A stretch of DNA of 64,000 nt from Enterobacter sp. ENT03 (GCF_019218745.1 NZ_JAHUXA010000021.1:1-64000); one strand, 5' to 3'; positions 17,545 through 28,189 are shown, counted from the stretch's first letter. The notes: generated from the letters alone by a model not told the origin. Translations and numbers: made by a program.

Positions 17545-19206
17545 ATGATTTACGCTTTTATTAAAAAGGGAAGTTTTCAGGATTCCGTCAGCCTGATGAT
17601 TATTTCCCGAAAACTGAGTGAACGTCCGGAAGTGGATCAGGTTTCCGTCATGATGGGGACGCCAGCTAATAAATCGATGCTGGATTCGACGGGCTTCTGG
17701 CATGACGATTTTGCTGAGGCGACGCCAAATGATATATGCGTGGCCGTTCGAACCAGGAATGAGCAGCCCGAAATTCTTGATTTAATTCGGGAGCAGCTTG
17801 AGAAAGAACTGAATGCGATAACTAACGCCTCGGGAAGTTCGCATCAATTGATTAAGGCTCGCCGCTGGGAAAGCGCCTGTCAAAAATTGCCTCAGTCTAA
17901 CTTGCTGCTGGTGTCTGTTGCCGGGGAATATGCCGCCTCGGTCGCCAAACAAGGGTTGTTGGCAGATAAAAATGTGATGCTGTTTTCCGATAACGTTCCG
18001 CTGGAACAGGAAGTTGAGCTGAAAACGATAGCGCGTGAGCGGGGGCTGATCGTGATGGGGCCAGACTGCGGGACGGCGATGATTGCCGGTAGTCCGCTGG
18101 CATTTGCCAACGTTCTGCCTGCTGGCGGAATTGGTGTTATTGGGGCATCCGGTACCGGTATTCAGGAGATCACTTCGCAGATCGCTCTGCACCAGCAAGG
18201 GATCAGCCATGCCATTGGCCTTGGCGGTCGCGACCTGAGCGCCGAAGTGGGCGGTATCAGCGCGTTGACTGCGCTTGAGATGTTAGCGACTGACGATGCG
18301 ACCCAGGTCATCACGTTTGTCTCCAAGCCACCGTCTGCGGAAGTCAAAACGCGCATTATCGCTGCCATGCAACGCCTGCACAAACCGGTGGTTGCGCTGT
18401 TCCTTGGCAGCAAGCCCGCACAGCGCCGTGAAGGCAATGTCTGGTTGGCCAATTCACTCTCTGATGCTTCGCAACTGGCGGTGCTGCTGATGCGCGTGAC
18501 GCAACAGCGGCAAATCCTGCCGGAAGTGGTGGGTAAAGGTATTTATGGTCTGTACGCAGGGGGCACACTGGCAGCAGAAGCCGCCATGCTGCTTTCTGCT
18601 GCACTCGGTGTTCCGGTAAGTGAAAGCCATGCTGAGGGCGTCATGCTGGAAGCCGGTGGTCACCGTATCGTGGATCTGGGGGATGACAGCTATACGCTGG
18701 GCAGACCGCACCCGATGATCGACCCGACAACTCGCAGTATCGAAATCGAAAAACTGGCGGACAGACCGGACGTGGGCGTGCTGCTGCTGGATGTGGTGCT
18801 GGGCTATGGCGCATGCGCCGATCCAGCCGGAGCGGTGGTGGAAGCCATTGAGCAGGTTCGTTCTCGTCGCGCCGCGCCGCTGGTGGTGATTGCCACGCTT
18901 ACCGGCACCGATGCCGATCCACAGGGGCGCAGCGCGCAAAGTGAAAAGTTGCGCGAAGCGGGAATAGCGGTAGTGGAAACGCTCGAAGAGGCTGTGTTGC
19001 TCGCCGTCAGCCTTATTCATCATCACGATGACACGTTGCCGGTAACGCACAGCGCGCTTCTTGATGGGGTTCAGGTGATCAATGCCGGATTACGCAGCTT
19101 CGCGCTGGATCTACAAAGTAGCGGCACGCCGGTTGTGCATTATCAATGGGCGCCGATTGCCGGTGGCAATGCCCGTCTCGCCAGTTTACTCAAACAGTTA
19201 CATTAA
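17545..19206 (+). CDS. fdrA: FdrA family protein, predicted oxamate carbamoyltransferase subunit
   Basis: A 553-residue protein close in length to E. coli FdrA (about 555). It carries the succinyl-CoA-synthetase-like CoA-binding/ligase fold, seen in VIGASGTGIQEITSQ and GLGGRDLSAEVGG. In E. coli, fdrA, ylbE and ylbF (renamed allF, allG, allH) have been reported to encode oxamate carbamoyltransferase, which converts oxalurate plus phosphate to oxamate plus carbamoyl phosphate. AGAGG lies about 9 bases before the ATG and 14 bases separate it from the MFS gene. The true substrate here could differ because no allantoin genes are present. Confidence 0.85.
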   Translation: MIYAFIKKGSFQDSVSLMIISRKLSERPEVDQVSVMMGTPANKSMLDSTGFWHDDFAEATPNDICVAVRTRNEQPEILDLIREQLEKELNAITNASGSSHQLIKARRWESACQKLPQSNLLLVSVAGEYAASVAKQGLLADKNVMLFSDNVPLEQEVELKTIARERGLIVMGPDCGTAMIAGSPLAFANVLPAGGIGVIGASGTGIQEITSQIALHQQGISHAIGLGGRDLSAEVGGISALTALEMLATDDATQVITFVSKPPSAEVKTRIIAAMQRLHKPVVALFLGSKPAQRREGNVWLANSLSDASQLAVLLMRVTQQRQILPEVVGKGIYGLYAGGTLAAEAAMLLSAALGVPVSESHAEGVMLEAGGHRIVDLGDDSYTLGRPHPMIDPTTRSIEIEKLADRPDVGVLLLDVVLGYGACADPAGAVVEAIEQVRSRRAAPLVVIATLTGTDADPQGRSAQSEKLREAGIAVVETLEEAVLLAVSLIHHHDDTLPVTHSALLDGVQVINAGLRSFALDLQSSGTPVVHYQWAPIAGGNARLASLLKQLH

Positions 19207-19222
19207 GTTCAGAGGTACGGAT

Positions 19223-20485
19223 ATGTATTCATCTATTGCGCAGGCCAACGAAGCCATTATTGAACGAATTAAAGCCGCCAGGCCGCATTGGGTTGCGGTA
19301 TGCCCCGCCAAAGAGGCGGTGAAAGAATTGTCTTCTGGTCGCAAACTGCTTCATGCCGGTCCGCCGATCGCCTGGGAAGAGATGACCGGTCCGATGCGTG
19401 GCGCGTGTATTGGCGCATCGCTGTTTGAGGGATGGGCCAGCAGTGAAGAAGAGGTTGTCCAACTGTTGAATCAAGGAGAGGTCGAGTTCATCCCCTGCCA
19501 TCACGTCGGCGCGGTTGGCCCGATGGGCGGAATTACCTCCGCCAATATGCCGGTGCTGGTTGTGCGTGACGTGGTGCATGGCAATCAATCCTGCTGCAAC
19601 CTTAATGAAGGTATTGGCAAGGTGATGCGCTTTGGCGCCTATGGTGACGATGTGCAAACGCGCCTGCGCTGGATGCGCGATACGCTGGCTCCGGTGCTCC
19701 AGGATGCGTTATCCCAAATGGAGAACGGCGTCGATCTGACCGCGATGATGGCGCAGGCCATCACGATGGGTGATGAGTTCCATCAACGTAATATTGCGGC
19801 ATCTTCTCTGCTACTGCGTACGCTGTCGCCGATTATCGCCGGCCTGGATCGCCCAAAAGCGGAAATCATCGAAGTGCTGCAATTCCTGAGTGTCACCGAC
19901 CAGTTCTTCTTAAACCTGGCGATGGCATACAGCAAAGCGGTGATGGATGCGGCGGCGGAGATTAAAGCGGGTTCCGTCGTCACGGCGATGACGCGTAACG
20001 GTCGGGAGTTTGGTATTCGCGTTAGCGGCACGGGCGATCGCTGGTTTACCGCGCCGGTGAATACTCCGCAGGGACTGTTCTTTACGGGGTACAGCCAGGC
20101 GGATGCTAACCCTGATATTGGCGATAGTGCCATCACCGAGACGCTGGGGATCGGCGGGGCGGCGATGATCGCGGCACCTGGGGTGACGCGTTTTGTCGGT
20201 GCCGGTGGCATGGGAGCCGCACTGGAAACGTCGGAAGAGATGGATGAAATTTATCTCGCAAATAATCCGCTGTTCCAGATCCCGTCATGGGATTTTAAAG
20301 GCGCATGCCTGGGGTTGGATATTCGCCGCGTAGTGGAAACGGGGATCACGCCGCTGATTAACACCGGTATTGCGCACCGGGAAGCGGGGATTGGTCAGGT
20401 GGGGGCGGGTACCGTTCGTGCTCCGCTGCTCTGCTTTGAAAAAGCGCTGGAAGCGCTGGCGGAGCTGCACCACATCACTGCATAA
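19223..20485 (+). CDS. ylbE: YlbE family (DUF1116) protein, predicted carbamoyltransferase subunit
   Basis: A 420-residue DUF1116 protein, matching YlbE/AllG in length (about 419). Conserved glycine-rich stretches include GAVGPMGGITSANMPVLVV and GAGGMGAALETS. I placed the start at MYSSIAQ (19223), with AGAGG 9 bases upstream and 16 bases after the fdrA stop; the longer open frame reaches back into fdrA. It is expected to form the carbamoyltransferase complex with FdrA and YlbF. Confidence 0.85.
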   Translation: MYSSIAQANEAIIERIKAARPHWVAVCPAKEAVKELSSGRKLLHAGPPIAWEEMTGPMRGACIGASLFEGWASSEEEVVQLLNQGEVEFIPCHHVGAVGPMGGITSANMPVLVVRDVVHGNQSCCNLNEGIGKVMRFGAYGDDVQTRLRWMRDTLAPVLQDALSQMENGVDLTAMMAQAITMGDEFHQRNIAASSLLLRTLSPIIAGLDRPKAEIIEVLQFLSVTDQFFLNLAMAYSKAVMDAAAEIKAGSVVTAMTRNGREFGIRVSGTGDRWFTAPVNTPQGLFFTGYSQADANPDIGDSAITETLGIGGAAMIAAPGVTRFVGAGGMGAALETSEEMDEIYLANNPLFQIPSWDFKGACLGLDIRRVVETGITPLINTGIAHREAGIGQVGAGTVRAPLLCFEKALEALAELHHITA

Positions 20486-20499
20486 GTGGGATAAGGCGT

Positions 20500-20575
20500 T
20501 CATGTCGCCATTCGGCATTGAAAGGCATCATTGCCGGATGGCGACGCTGGCACATCTTTCCGGCCTACGGAGAAA
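20500..20575. repeat. REP-like hairpin between ylbE and ylbF
   Basis: TTGCCGGATGGCGACGCTGG and CCGGCCTACGG form the two arms of a single REP unit inside the operon. Such intra-operon REPs can stabilise the upstream message. Confidence 0.6.
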
Positions 20576-20582
20576 AGCGGTT

Positions 20583-21422
20583 ATGATCACTCTCAACGCC
20601 CTGGCCTGCGCCGGTCTTTACCGACTTCCGGACGGAGAGTGGACGCTGCATAGCCGCTTCTCCCAGGCCATCAACTTTTGCCGACCCGACGGTGAACTGT
20701 TGACGTTCTTTCGCTACGGCAAAGGGATGGGGCCGTCGGGCGTGTTGCTAAATACCACCAATTTCTCCCGGGTTTCCCCTGTTTCACGCTGGATCAAGCG
20801 GGGAAACCGACTTTACGGACGCGGCATCGTGCTGCATCTGCCGCGCGAGCTGCGTTTGCAGATAACAGTGGGAGATGTCGCGCCTGTCCCGTTCTCTTTC
20901 TATACTCAGCAAATTGGCCTCGGCGGTTCGCTCAATCAGCCGCTCTCTGCTATCCCCGTTTACGCCCGGATAAGTGCTGAACTTGATCGCTGGTTAGAGG
21001 GACAACAACCTGACTGGCACTGGCTTATCGGACGAGGGCTGGGGCTGACGCCCAGCGGTGATGATATGCTGACAGGCATGATGGCAGTATTAAGCGCCAC
21101 TGGTTTTTTCGGGCGACTGCGGGAGCACCATTTTTTACCCCCAGGGGATCAACTCACGTTGCTCACCACTTCGGTAAGCTGTAGCTATCTGAACAGCGCC
21201 AGATTGGGGGAGTTCTCCACGCCGGTACTGAGGGTTTTGCGTGATTTACAGGCCCGGCGCGATCCGCATCCCGCCATACGACGTTTGCTTCGGGTAGGGC
21301 ACACTTCCGGAACCGACATCCTGGTGGGTATGGTGATAGCGCAACGGTGGTTACAGGCGGTCGACTCAAGGGGAATGCATGCTCGATCAGGAAACAATAC
21401 GCACATTTATTCGGGTGGCTGA
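20583..21422 (+). CDS. ylbF: YlbF family (DUF2877) protein, predicted carbamoyltransferase subunit
   Basis: A 279-residue DUF2877 protein, similar in length to YlbF/AllH (about 271). The central [18 protein letters not shown] is the most conserved motif of this family, followed by a C-terminal [11 protein letters not shown]. The start MITLNAL at 20583 has GGAG about 11 bases upstream; the open frame extends back through the REP but that part is not protein-like. Its 3' end overlaps the LysR gene by 44 bases, so the regulator is probably co-transcribed. Confidence 0.82.
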   Translation: MITLNALACAGLYRLPDGEWTLHSRFSQAINFCRPDGELLTFFRYGKGMGPSGVLLNTTNFSRVSPVSRWIKRGNRLYGRGIVLHLPRELRLQITVGDVAPVPFSFYTQQIGLGGSLNQPLSAIPVYARISAELDRWLEGQQPDWHWLIGRGLGLTPSGDDMLTGMMAVLSATGFFGRLREHHFLPPGDQLTLLTTSVSCSYLNSARLGEFSTPVLRVLRDLQARRDPHPAIRRLLRVGHTSGTDILVGMVIAQRWLQAVDSRGMHARSGNNTHIYSGG

Positions 21423-22311
21423 AACTGAGAGCTTTTCCCGTGCCGCCAGTTCGCTGCACAAAACGCCAGCAGCGATTAGCTACCGCATTAAGACCCTAGA
21501 GGAACAGGTTGGCACTCAGCTCTTTTTGCGCACCACTCGCTCCGTCAGCCTGACGCTTGCCGGGCATCATCTGCTTGAGCACTGTCGCCAGTGGCTAAAC
21601 TGGCTGGACGCGATGCCGGATGAGCTTCAACAAATCAACGCCGGTGTAGAACGCCAGGTTAATATCGTCATCAATAACCTGCTGTACCAGCCGCAGTCGA
21701 CGGCGGATTTACTCACCTGGCTGCATCAGCAATTTCCCTTTACCCGTTTTCAGATTTCCCGCCAGGTGTATATGGGCGTATGGGACTCTCTGCTTTATGA
21801 CGATTTCCAGTTGGCGATAGGCGTCACTGGCTCGGAATCTCTCTCCAATAATATCTCGCTGTTGCCGCTGGGAGATATTAGTTGGCAGTTTGTGGTGGCG
21901 CAGAGCCATCCATTAGCCAGCCATCCTTCCCCTGTATTATCTGACGACATGCTTCGCCGCTTCCCGGCTATTAATATTGAAGATACTTCGCGCACGCTTA
22001 CTCGCCGCGTGGCCTGGTTACTCAGCGGTCAAAAAGAGATCAAAGTGCCGGATCTCAGCACCAAGCTGGCCTGCCATTTAAGCGGTCTGGGCGTGGGATT
22101 TTTGCCGGAGCGACTGTGTCGTCCGTACGTTGAATCCGGTGCGTTAGTTGCTCGCGAAGTGGTCAACCCGCGTCAGCCGTCACCGCTGTCGGTCGCCTGG
22201 AAAAATGCGGGTAGTGGAAAAGTGGTGAGCGAAATTGCAGAGATATTTAAGCAAAAACAGTCATTGGTTAGCGGCTTTTTAAGAATGGTAGACAGGCCAA
22301 CGGAACGCTGA
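21379..22311 (+). CDS. LysR-type regulator, AllS-like
   Basis: A 310-residue LysR regulator with an N-terminal winged helix-turn-helix (residues 1-65, [20 protein letters not shown]) and a C-terminal effector-binding domain. The stretches [30 protein letters not shown] and [20 protein letters not shown] are close to E. coli AllS, the activator of allantoin-pathway genes. It overlaps ylbF and is the last gene of the cluster. Inference: it senses a ureido-acid or related anion and controls the divergent promoters at 15972-16307. It is a relative of AllS, not necessarily its orthologue. Confidence 0.85.
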   Translation: MLDQETIRTFIRVAETESFSRAASSLHKTPAAISYRIKTLEEQVGTQLFLRTTRSVSLTLAGHHLLEHCRQWLNWLDAMPDELQQINAGVERQVNIVINNLLYQPQSTADLLTWLHQQFPFTRFQISRQVYMGVWDSLLYDDFQLAIGVTGSESLSNNISLLPLGDISWQFVVAQSHPLASHPSPVLSDDMLRRFPAINIEDTSRTLTRRVAWLLSGQKEIKVPDLSTKLACHLSGLGVGFLPERLCRPYVESGALVAREVVNPRQPSPLSVAWKNAGSGKVVSEIAEIFKQKQSLVSGFLRMVDRPTER

Positions 22312-22423
22312 TCCCAGAAAAGGATCGCGTTGAAAAATGGCATATTCGGTGATTCTTGTTTACCTTTAACAGATTGTTTTCGTGAGAACGATCTCATTTT
22401 TTGTTATGACCAAGGAACATCCA

Positions 22424-23296
22424 ATGGAAGATTTGAATGTTGTCGACAGCGTAAATGGGGCGGGTACCTGGCTGGTACACAACCAGGCACTACTGCTGAG
22501 TTATGCGGTGAATATCGTGGCGGCTATCGCCATTATCATCATCGGGATGATCATCGCGCGTATCATTTCCAATGGCCTCAATCGCCTGATGCTGTCGCGA
22601 CATATTGACGCCACGGTGGCTGACTTTTTATCGGCGCTGGTACGTTATGGCATTATTGCGTTTACGCTGATTGCCGCGCTGGGGCGCGTCGGGGTGCAAA
22701 CCGCCTCGGTGATCGCCGTGCTGGGTGCCGCTGGTCTGGCGGTTGGTCTGGCGTTGCAAGGCTCGCTGTCGAACCTCGCCGCAGGGGTGCTGCTGGTGAC
22801 CTTCCGCCCGTTCCGCGCGGGCGAATATGTGGATTTGGGCGGCGTGGCCGGTACTGTGCTGCACGTGCAAATCTTCTCCACCACCATGCGTTCCGCCGAT
22901 GGGCGCTTTGTGGTGATCCCGAACGGTAAAATCATTGCCGGCAACATCATTAACTTTTCCCGCGAGCCGGTGCGGCGTAACGAAATCGTCATCGCCGTGG
23001 ACTATGACGCTGATATTGATCAGGTGCGAAAAATTCTGACTGACATTATTGAGTCTGACGATCGCATCCTGAAAGATCGTGAAATGACCGCGCGCATGAA
23101 CGAGCTGACCACCTCCTCGGTGAACTTTGTGATCCGCATCTGGAGCAACAGCAGCGATCTGCAAAGTGTTTACTGGGATGTGCTGGAGCGAATCAAAAAG
23201 GCGTTCGATGCTAACGGCATCGGTTTTGCGCATCCGCATATGGACGTAAACTTCAAACGCGTGAAAGAAGAAAAACAGGCGGAAGCTGAAGCCTGA
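22424..23296 (+). CDS. mscS: Small-conductance mechanosensitive channel
   Basis: A 290-residue inner-membrane channel that opens under membrane tension to release solutes after hypo-osmotic shock. Three transmembrane segments are visible; the pore-lining third has the Gly/Ala pattern [21 protein letters not shown], followed by the beta domain and alpha/beta vestibule. The ATG at 22424 is preceded by AAGGA. In E. coli it directly follows fbaA; here about 7 kb separates them. Confidence 0.96.
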   Translation: MEDLNVVDSVNGAGTWLVHNQALLLSYAVNIVAAIAIIIIGMIIARIISNGLNRLMLSRHIDATVADFLSALVRYGIIAFTLIAALGRVGVQTASVIAVLGAAGLAVGLALQGSLSNLAAGVLLVTFRPFRAGEYVDLGGVAGTVLHVQIFSTTMRSADGRFVVIPNGKIIAGNIINFSREPVRRNEIVIAVDYDADIDQVRKILTDIIESDDRILKDREMTARMNELTTSSVNFVIRIWSNSSDLQSVYWDVLERIKKAFDANGIGFAHPHMDVNFKRVKEEKQAEAEA

Positions 23297-23305
23297 GCAT
23301 AGTCG

Positions 23306-23343
23306 TCGTGCCCGGCCTCCAGGTAATACACAGGCCGGGCAAC
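23306..23343. repeat. Inverted repeat downstream of mscS
   Basis: TGCCCGGCCT (23309-23318) and AGGCCGGGCA (23332-23341) form a perfect 10-bp stem with a 13-base loop, a REP-like hairpin that may end mscS transcripts; there is no T run. Confidence 0.7.
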
Positions 23344-23444
23344 CTATTATTAATGCCACTTATCCCCGATTAAAATTATCCATTTCCGCTAATAACTCAC
23401 GCCCGGTATAGTCGGCGCATTCTTTAGCAGCGTGAGTATTCAAC

Positions 23445-24077
23445 GTGTTAACTTATTATATTCAAGGGCTTGCCCTCGGTGCGGCCATGATTTTACCCCT
23501 CGGCCCGCAAAATGCCTTTGTGATGAATCAGGGCATTCGCCGTCATCACCATTTGCTGGTCGCCTCGCTGTGCGCAGTGAGCGATTTGCTACTGATTTGC
23601 GCAGGGATCTTTGGCGGCAGCGCATTGCTGATGCAGTCGCCGTGGCTGCTGGCTATCGTCACCTGGGGCGGGGTGGCGTTCTTGCTGTGGTACGGCTTTG
23701 GTGCGTTGAAAACGGCGCTCGGCAGCCAGCCGGAGTTTGCCGGTAAGGAAGCGTTAAAACAGGGGCGTGGGCGGATCATCGCCACCATGCTGGCGGTCAC
23801 CTGGCTGAATCCCCATGTTTATCTCGATACCTTTGTGGTGCTCGGCAGCCTGGGTGGGCAACTGGCGGAAGCGCCGAAACGCTGGTTTGCGCTCGGTACT
23901 ATCAGCGCCTCTTTCCTGTGGTTTTTCAGCCTGGCATTGCTGGCGGCCTGGCTTGCTCCGCGCCTGCGCACGGCCACTGCACAACGTATCATCAATACGC
24001 TGGTGGGCCTGGTCATGTGGTTTATCGCCGTCCAGCTGGCGCGCGAAGGCATTCATCATTTACAGGCGCTGTGGTAA
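23445..24077 (+). CDS. argO: Arginine exporter ArgO
   Basis: A 210-residue LysE-family inner-membrane exporter of arginine (and canavanine) with about six hydrophobic segments; the family N-terminus [19 protein letters not shown] and the [13 protein letters not shown] motif are intact. The start is GTG (23445), as in E. coli. In E. coli the gene is activated by ArgP, encoded about 1 kb downstream here on the other strand; the upstream 150 bases should contain that target. Confidence 0.95.
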   Translation: MLTYYIQGLALGAAMILPLGPQNAFVMNQGIRRHHHLLVASLCAVSDLLLICAGIFGGSALLMQSPWLLAIVTWGGVAFLLWYGFGALKTALGSQPEFAGKEALKQGRGRIIATMLAVTWLNPHVYLDTFVVLGSLGGQLAEAPKRWFALGTISASFLWFFSLALLAAWLAPRLRTATAQRIINTLVGLVMWFIAVQLAREGIHHLQALW

Positions 24078-24172
24078 TCGGACCATACCTGTGGACAAGC
24101 GCGCTGAAAACGCTAAGCTTGCTGGCAGACGCCTGTATTGATGGGCGATGGTGATGACATGGAGGAACTACA

Positions 24173-24937
24173 GTGAAGTTTAACGTTATAGCCCTGGCAG
24201 CAATGGTTGGATTAGGTGCGATGTCGGTACAGGCGAGTGAATTGCCGAACGGGCCGCACATCGTTACTTCGGGCACGGCGAGCGTCGATGCGGTTCCGGA
24301 TATTGCCACCCTGGCAATTGAGGTCAACGTAGCGGCTAAGGATGCGGCCTCTGCCAAGAAACAGGCAGACGATCGCGTGGCGCAGTATTTAGGCTTCCTG
24401 GAAAAAAATGGTGTCGCCAAGAAAGACATCAACTCCGCCAACCTGCGTACCCAACCTGATTACGATTATCAGGACGGCAAAAGCATTCTGAAAGGCTACC
24501 GCGCGGTACGTAGCGTAGAAGTCACGTTGCACGAGCTGGATAAACTTAACTCGCTGCTGGATGGCGCGCTGAAAGCAGGCCTGAACGAAGTGCGTTCAGT
24601 GACCCTGGGCGTGGCACAGCCGGAAGAGTACAAAGACAAAGCGCGTAAAGCGGCGATTGACGATGCGAAGCATCAGGCTGAACAGCTGGCGGCAGGCTTT
24701 AACAGCAAACTGGGTCAGGTGTACAGCGTGCGCTACCACGTATCCAACTATCAGCCGACCCCGATGGTCCGCATGATGAAAGCGGATGCTGCCCCGGTCT
24801 CTGCGCAGGAAACTTACGAGCAGCCGACCATTCAGTTTGACGATCAGGTTGATGTGGTGTTTGAACTGCAACCGGGTGCGAACGCGGCACCGGCACAGTC
24901 CACGCCTGCCAGCGAGTCGGCTCCGGCAGCTCAGTAA
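24173..24937 (+). CDS. yggE: Periplasmic SIMPL-domain protein YggE
   Basis: A 254-residue secreted protein: a signal peptide (MKFNVIALAAMVGLGAMSVQA, cleaved near residue 21) precedes a SIMPL (DUF541) domain starting at PHIVTSGTASVDAVPD. The last 20 residues are rich in Ala, Pro and Ser. YggE is linked to oxidative-stress tolerance in E. coli but its molecular role is unsettled. GGAGG lies about 8 bases before the start codon. Confidence 0.92.
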   Translation: MKFNVIALAAMVGLGAMSVQASELPNGPHIVTSGTASVDAVPDIATLAIEVNVAAKDAASAKKQADDRVAQYLGFLEKNGVAKKDINSANLRTQPDYDYQDGKSILKGYRAVRSVEVTLHELDKLNSLLDGALKAGLNEVRSVTLGVAQPEEYKDKARKAAIDDAKHQAEQLAAGFNSKLGQVYSVRYHVSNYQPTPMVRMMKADAAPVSAQETYEQPTIQFDDQVDVVFELQPGANAAPAQSTPASESAPAAQ

Positions 24938-24954
24938 GGTTTAGTCAGATTCGT

Positions 24955-25035
24955 TGTGCCGGGTGGCGCTAGCGCTTACCCGGCCTACATCAGCCAGTAC
25001 GTAGGCCCGGCAAGCGCAGCGCCGCCGGGCAAAAT
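24955..25035. repeat. REP-type element between yggE and argP
   Basis: TGCCGGGTGGCGCTAGCGCT with TTACCCGGCCTAC, then GTAGGCCCGGCAAGCGCAG with GCCGCCGGGC, form two adjacent GC-rich hairpins between the convergent yggE and argP genes. Confidence 0.8.
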
Positions 25036-25036
25036 C

Positions 25037-25930
25037 TTAATCCTGACGCAATACCCGATGACCGTGCGCGAGCAGCGCGTCGGTGACGTTGCGCATCATG
25101 CGGCTTTCTGGCGCAAAGCGGTGCCAGTAGAGCATCCGGCGCTGAAACAGGCCCGGCGTCAGGTCGATCAGCTCGCCGCTGTCTAACTCTCTTTCGATCT
25201 GCAAATGCGGGATCATGCAACAGGTGGTGCCCTGACGCGCCAGCTGCACGAAAGCTTCCGATGAGTTAACGATGTGGCAGGGTACGCTGCCCGGCGGCAG
25301 ATCGAAATTCTGCTGTAAAAACGCCTGATGCATATCATCCAGATGGTCGAATGCCACGGCCGGGGCTTTCAGTAACGCCTGGCGGGTCACACCGTTTGGA
25401 AAATAGCGCTCGGCAAAGGCTTTCGAGCCAACAAACAGGTAATCCAGTGCGCCCAACTGATCCACGAGGCAGCTTGGCAGCGCCTGCGGCTGAATAGATA
25501 CCGCGCCCACCACTTCGCCACGACGCAGCCGCTCCTGGGTGCGGGTTTCATCTTCAACCTGCAAATTCAGACGGATCGGCGAGTCAGCCAGCACCGGGGC
25601 CAGCGCGGGTAACAGCCAGGTCGCCAGACTGTCGGCGTTAACCGCCAGCGACAGCAGCAGCGGTGTTGAACCGATCTGTTCATCCCCGAGCCACTCCTCT
25701 TCCAGCAGCTCTACCTGACGCAGCAGCGCCAGCAGTTTTTGCCCCTGTTCGGTCGGGCGCGGCGGCACGGTACGCACCAGCAACGGCTGACCAAACATAT
25801 TCTCAAGCTGTTTAATGCGCTGAGAAACGGCGGACTGAGTGATACACAGCTTTTGCGCGGCGCGCTCAAAGCCACGCTCCCGGATGACCGCGTCAAGCGC
25901 CTGTAATGTTCTGTAGTCAGGACGTTTCAT
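25037..25930 (-). CDS. argP: LysR-type regulator ArgP (IciA)
   Basis: A 297-residue LysR regulator with the N-terminal helix-turn-helix [19 protein letters not shown] and a lysine/arginine-sensing C-terminal domain. In E. coli it activates argO in the presence of arginine and also controls lysine-pathway genes. Length equals E. coli ArgP. It is transcribed divergently from rpiA. Confidence 0.95.
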   Translation of the reverse strand: MKRPDYRTLQALDAVIRERGFERAAQKLCITQSAVSQRIKQLENMFGQPLLVRTVPPRPTEQGQKLLALLRQVELLEEEWLGDEQIGSTPLLLSLAVNADSLATWLLPALAPVLADSPIRLNLQVEDETRTQERLRRGEVVGAVSIQPQALPSCLVDQLGALDYLFVGSKAFAERYFPNGVTRQALLKAPAVAFDHLDDMHQAFLQQNFDLPPGSVPCHIVNSSEAFVQLARQGTTCCMIPHLQIERELDSGELIDLTPGLFQRRMLYWHRFAPESRMMRNVTDALLAHGHRVLRQD

Positions 25931-26042
25931 TGCAATAACTTTTATCCCCGTTTGTGATTAGGCGCACTATGACATAATTTTGGCGTCCTGGCGGGATGCA
26001 TTTATAATGCGGGCTGGATTTTCTCACCACAGGCCAATGATC

Positions 26043-26702
26043 ATGACGCAGGATGAACTGAAAAAAGCAGTTGGATGGGCGGCGCTAAAATACGTTGAAC
26101 CGGGCACGATCGTCGGGGTGGGCACAGGCTCCACGGCGGCGCATTTTATTGACGCGCTTGGCACCATGAAAGGCCAGATCGAAGGCGCGGTGTCCAGCTC
26201 CGATGCCTCTACGGCGAAACTGCAAAGCCTTGGCATTCACGTTTTTGATCTCAACGAAGTCGATCGTCTGGGGGTGTACGTTGACGGCGCTGACGAGATC
26301 AACGGTCAGATGCAGATGATCAAAGGCGGTGGTGCGGCGCTGACCCGCGAGAAAATTATCGCGTCGGTGGCGGATAAATTTATCTGCATCGCCGACGCCT
26401 CCAAAGAAGTGGCGATCCTCGGCGCGTTCCCACTGCCGGTGGAAGTGATCCCGATGGCCCGCAGCGCCGTGGCGCGCGAGCTGGTCAAGCTCGGCGGTCG
26501 TCCGGAATATCGTCAGGGCGTGGTGACCGATAACGGCAACGTGATCCTCGACGTGCACGGTCTGGAGATCATCGATCCCATCGCACTGGAAAACGCCATC
26601 AATGGTCTGCCGGGCGTGGTGACGGTGGGGCTGTTCGCCAACCGTGGCGCGGATGTCGCGCTGATTGGCACCGCCGACGGCGTGAAAACCATCGTAAAAT
26701 GA
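26043..26702 (+). CDS. rpiA: Ribose-5-phosphate isomerase A
   Basis: A 219-residue pentose-phosphate enzyme interconverting ribose 5-phosphate and ribulose 5-phosphate. Conserved motifs [18 protein letters not shown] and [11 protein letters not shown] are all present. The start at 26043 gives exactly the E. coli length; an in-frame extension upstream runs into the argP-rpiA promoter region. Confidence 0.97.
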   Translation: MTQDELKKAVGWAALKYVEPGTIVGVGTGSTAAHFIDALGTMKGQIEGAVSSSDASTAKLQSLGIHVFDLNEVDRLGVYVDGADEINGQMQMIKGGGAALTREKIIASVADKFICIADASKEVAILGAFPLPVEVIPMARSAVARELVKLGGRPEYRQGVVTDNGNVILDVHGLEIIDPIALENAINGLPGVVTVGLFANRGADVALIGTADGVKTIVK

Positions 26703-26707
26703 TCTGA

Positions 26708-26726
26708 CGGGGAGCGCGCCTCCCCG
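26708..26726. other. GC-rich stem-loop after rpiA
   Basis: CGGGGAG and CTCCCCG pair around a short GCGCGC-type loop six bases after the rpiA stop. On the plus strand it is followed by an A run rather than T, so it is not a canonical terminator for rpiA. Confidence 0.45.
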
Positions 26727-26953
26727 CTAAAAAAATTTCGTGTGCCAGATTTTGGTGACATGTATCACGTTTTTAAACCTGCTCTGATTTTCCTGCCGCA
26801 ATCGTTTTCTTTTCCAGCATTTTCCTCTGCCAAATTCCGCTGTATGACTTTCCTTCAACGTGCCGACGCAAACGTTCATATTGCTGCAATAGTTTTTTTT
26901 GATATGTTGGCTAGAGCGAACACACATAAGTTAAGACAAACAGGGTCGGGGAA

Positions 26954-28186
26954 ATGGCAAAAGTATCACTGGAAAAAGACAAAATTAAGTTTCTGCTGGT
27001 GGAAGGGGTGCATCAAAAAGCAATCGATAGCCTCCGCGCTGCGGGTTACACCAACATCGAATTCCACAAAGGGGCGCTGGACAGCGAACAGCTGAAAGCC
27101 TCCATCCGTGATGCTCATTTCATCGGCCTGCGATCCCGTACCCACCTGACGGAAGAGATTTTTGCGGCGGCAGAAAAACTGGTCGCTGTGGGTTGCTTCT
27201 GCATCGGTACCAACCAGGTGGATCTGAATGCCGCCGCGAAACGCGGTATTCCGGTATTTAACGCGCCGTTCTCTAATACCCGCTCGGTAGCGGAACTGGT
27301 GATCGGCGAGCTGCTGCTGTTAATGCGCGGCATTCCGGAAGCGAACGCCAAAGCGCACCGCGGCATCTGGAACAAGCTGGCGACCGGCTCCTATGAAGCG
27401 CGCGGCAAAAAGCTCGGCATTATTGGCTACGGCCATATCGGTACGCAGCTGGGGATCCTCGCGGAATCGCTGGGGATGCACGTCTTTTTCTACGACATCG
27501 AAAACAAACTGCCGCTCGGTAACGCGACCCAGGTTCAGCATCTCTCCGATCTGCTGAACATGAGCGATGTGGTGAGCCTGCATGTGCCGGAAAACGCCTC
27601 CACCAAAGATATGATGGGCGCGGAAGAGCTGGCGCTGATGAAACCGGGTTCGCTGCTGATTAACGCCGCACGCGGCACCGTGGTGGATATTCCGGCGCTA
27701 TGTGAAGCGCTGCGCAGCAAACATCTTGCGGGGGCGGCTATCGACGTATTCCCGACGGAACCGGCCACCAACAGCGATCCGTTCAACTCTCCGCTCTGTG
27801 AATTCGACAACGTGCTGCTGACGCCGCACATCGGCGGCTCTACCCAGGAAGCGCAGGAAAATATCGGCCTCGAAGTGGCGGGTAAACTGGCAAAATATTC
27901 CGATAACGGCTCCACGCTGTCGGCAGTGAATTTCCCGGAAGTCTCGCTGCCGCTGCACGGCGGGCGTCGTCTGCTGCATATCCATGAAAACCGTCCTGGC
28001 GTGCTGACGGCCATTAACCAGATTTTTGCCGAGCAGGGCGTGAACATCGCCGCACAGTATCTGCAAACCTCATCGCAGATGGGCTATGTGGTGATTGATA
28101 TTGAAGCGGAAGAAGATGTGGCGGAGAAAGCGCTGCTGAGCATGAAGGCGATCCCAGGCACTATTCGCGCCCGTCTGCTGTACTGA
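26954..28186 (+). CDS. serA: D-3-phosphoglycerate dehydrogenase
   Basis: A 410-residue enzyme that oxidises 3-phosphoglycerate in the first step of serine synthesis. It has the NAD-binding GYGHIGTQLG, the catalytic RGTVVD and HIGGSTQEAQ regions, and a C-terminal ACT domain (about 335-410) that binds serine for feedback inhibition. Length matches E. coli SerA. The 250-base upstream region is A+T rich and in E. coli responds to Lrp; I see no clearer operator. Confidence 0.97.
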   Translation: MAKVSLEKDKIKFLLVEGVHQKAIDSLRAAGYTNIEFHKGALDSEQLKASIRDAHFIGLRSRTHLTEEIFAAAEKLVAVGCFCIGTNQVDLNAAAKRGIPVFNAPFSNTRSVAELVIGELLLLMRGIPEANAKAHRGIWNKLATGSYEARGKKLGIIGYGHIGTQLGILAESLGMHVFFYDIENKLPLGNATQVQHLSDLLNMSDVVSLHVPENASTKDMMGAEELALMKPGSLLINAARGTVVDIPALCEALRSKHLAGAAIDVFPTEPATNSDPFNSPLCEFDNVLLTPHIGGSTQEAQENIGLEVAGKLAKYSDNGSTLSAVNFPEVSLPLHGGRRLLHIHENRPGVLTAINQIFAEQGVNIAAQYLQTSSQMGYVVIDIEAEEDVAEKALLSMKAIPGTIRARLLY

Positions 28187-28189
28187 TTT

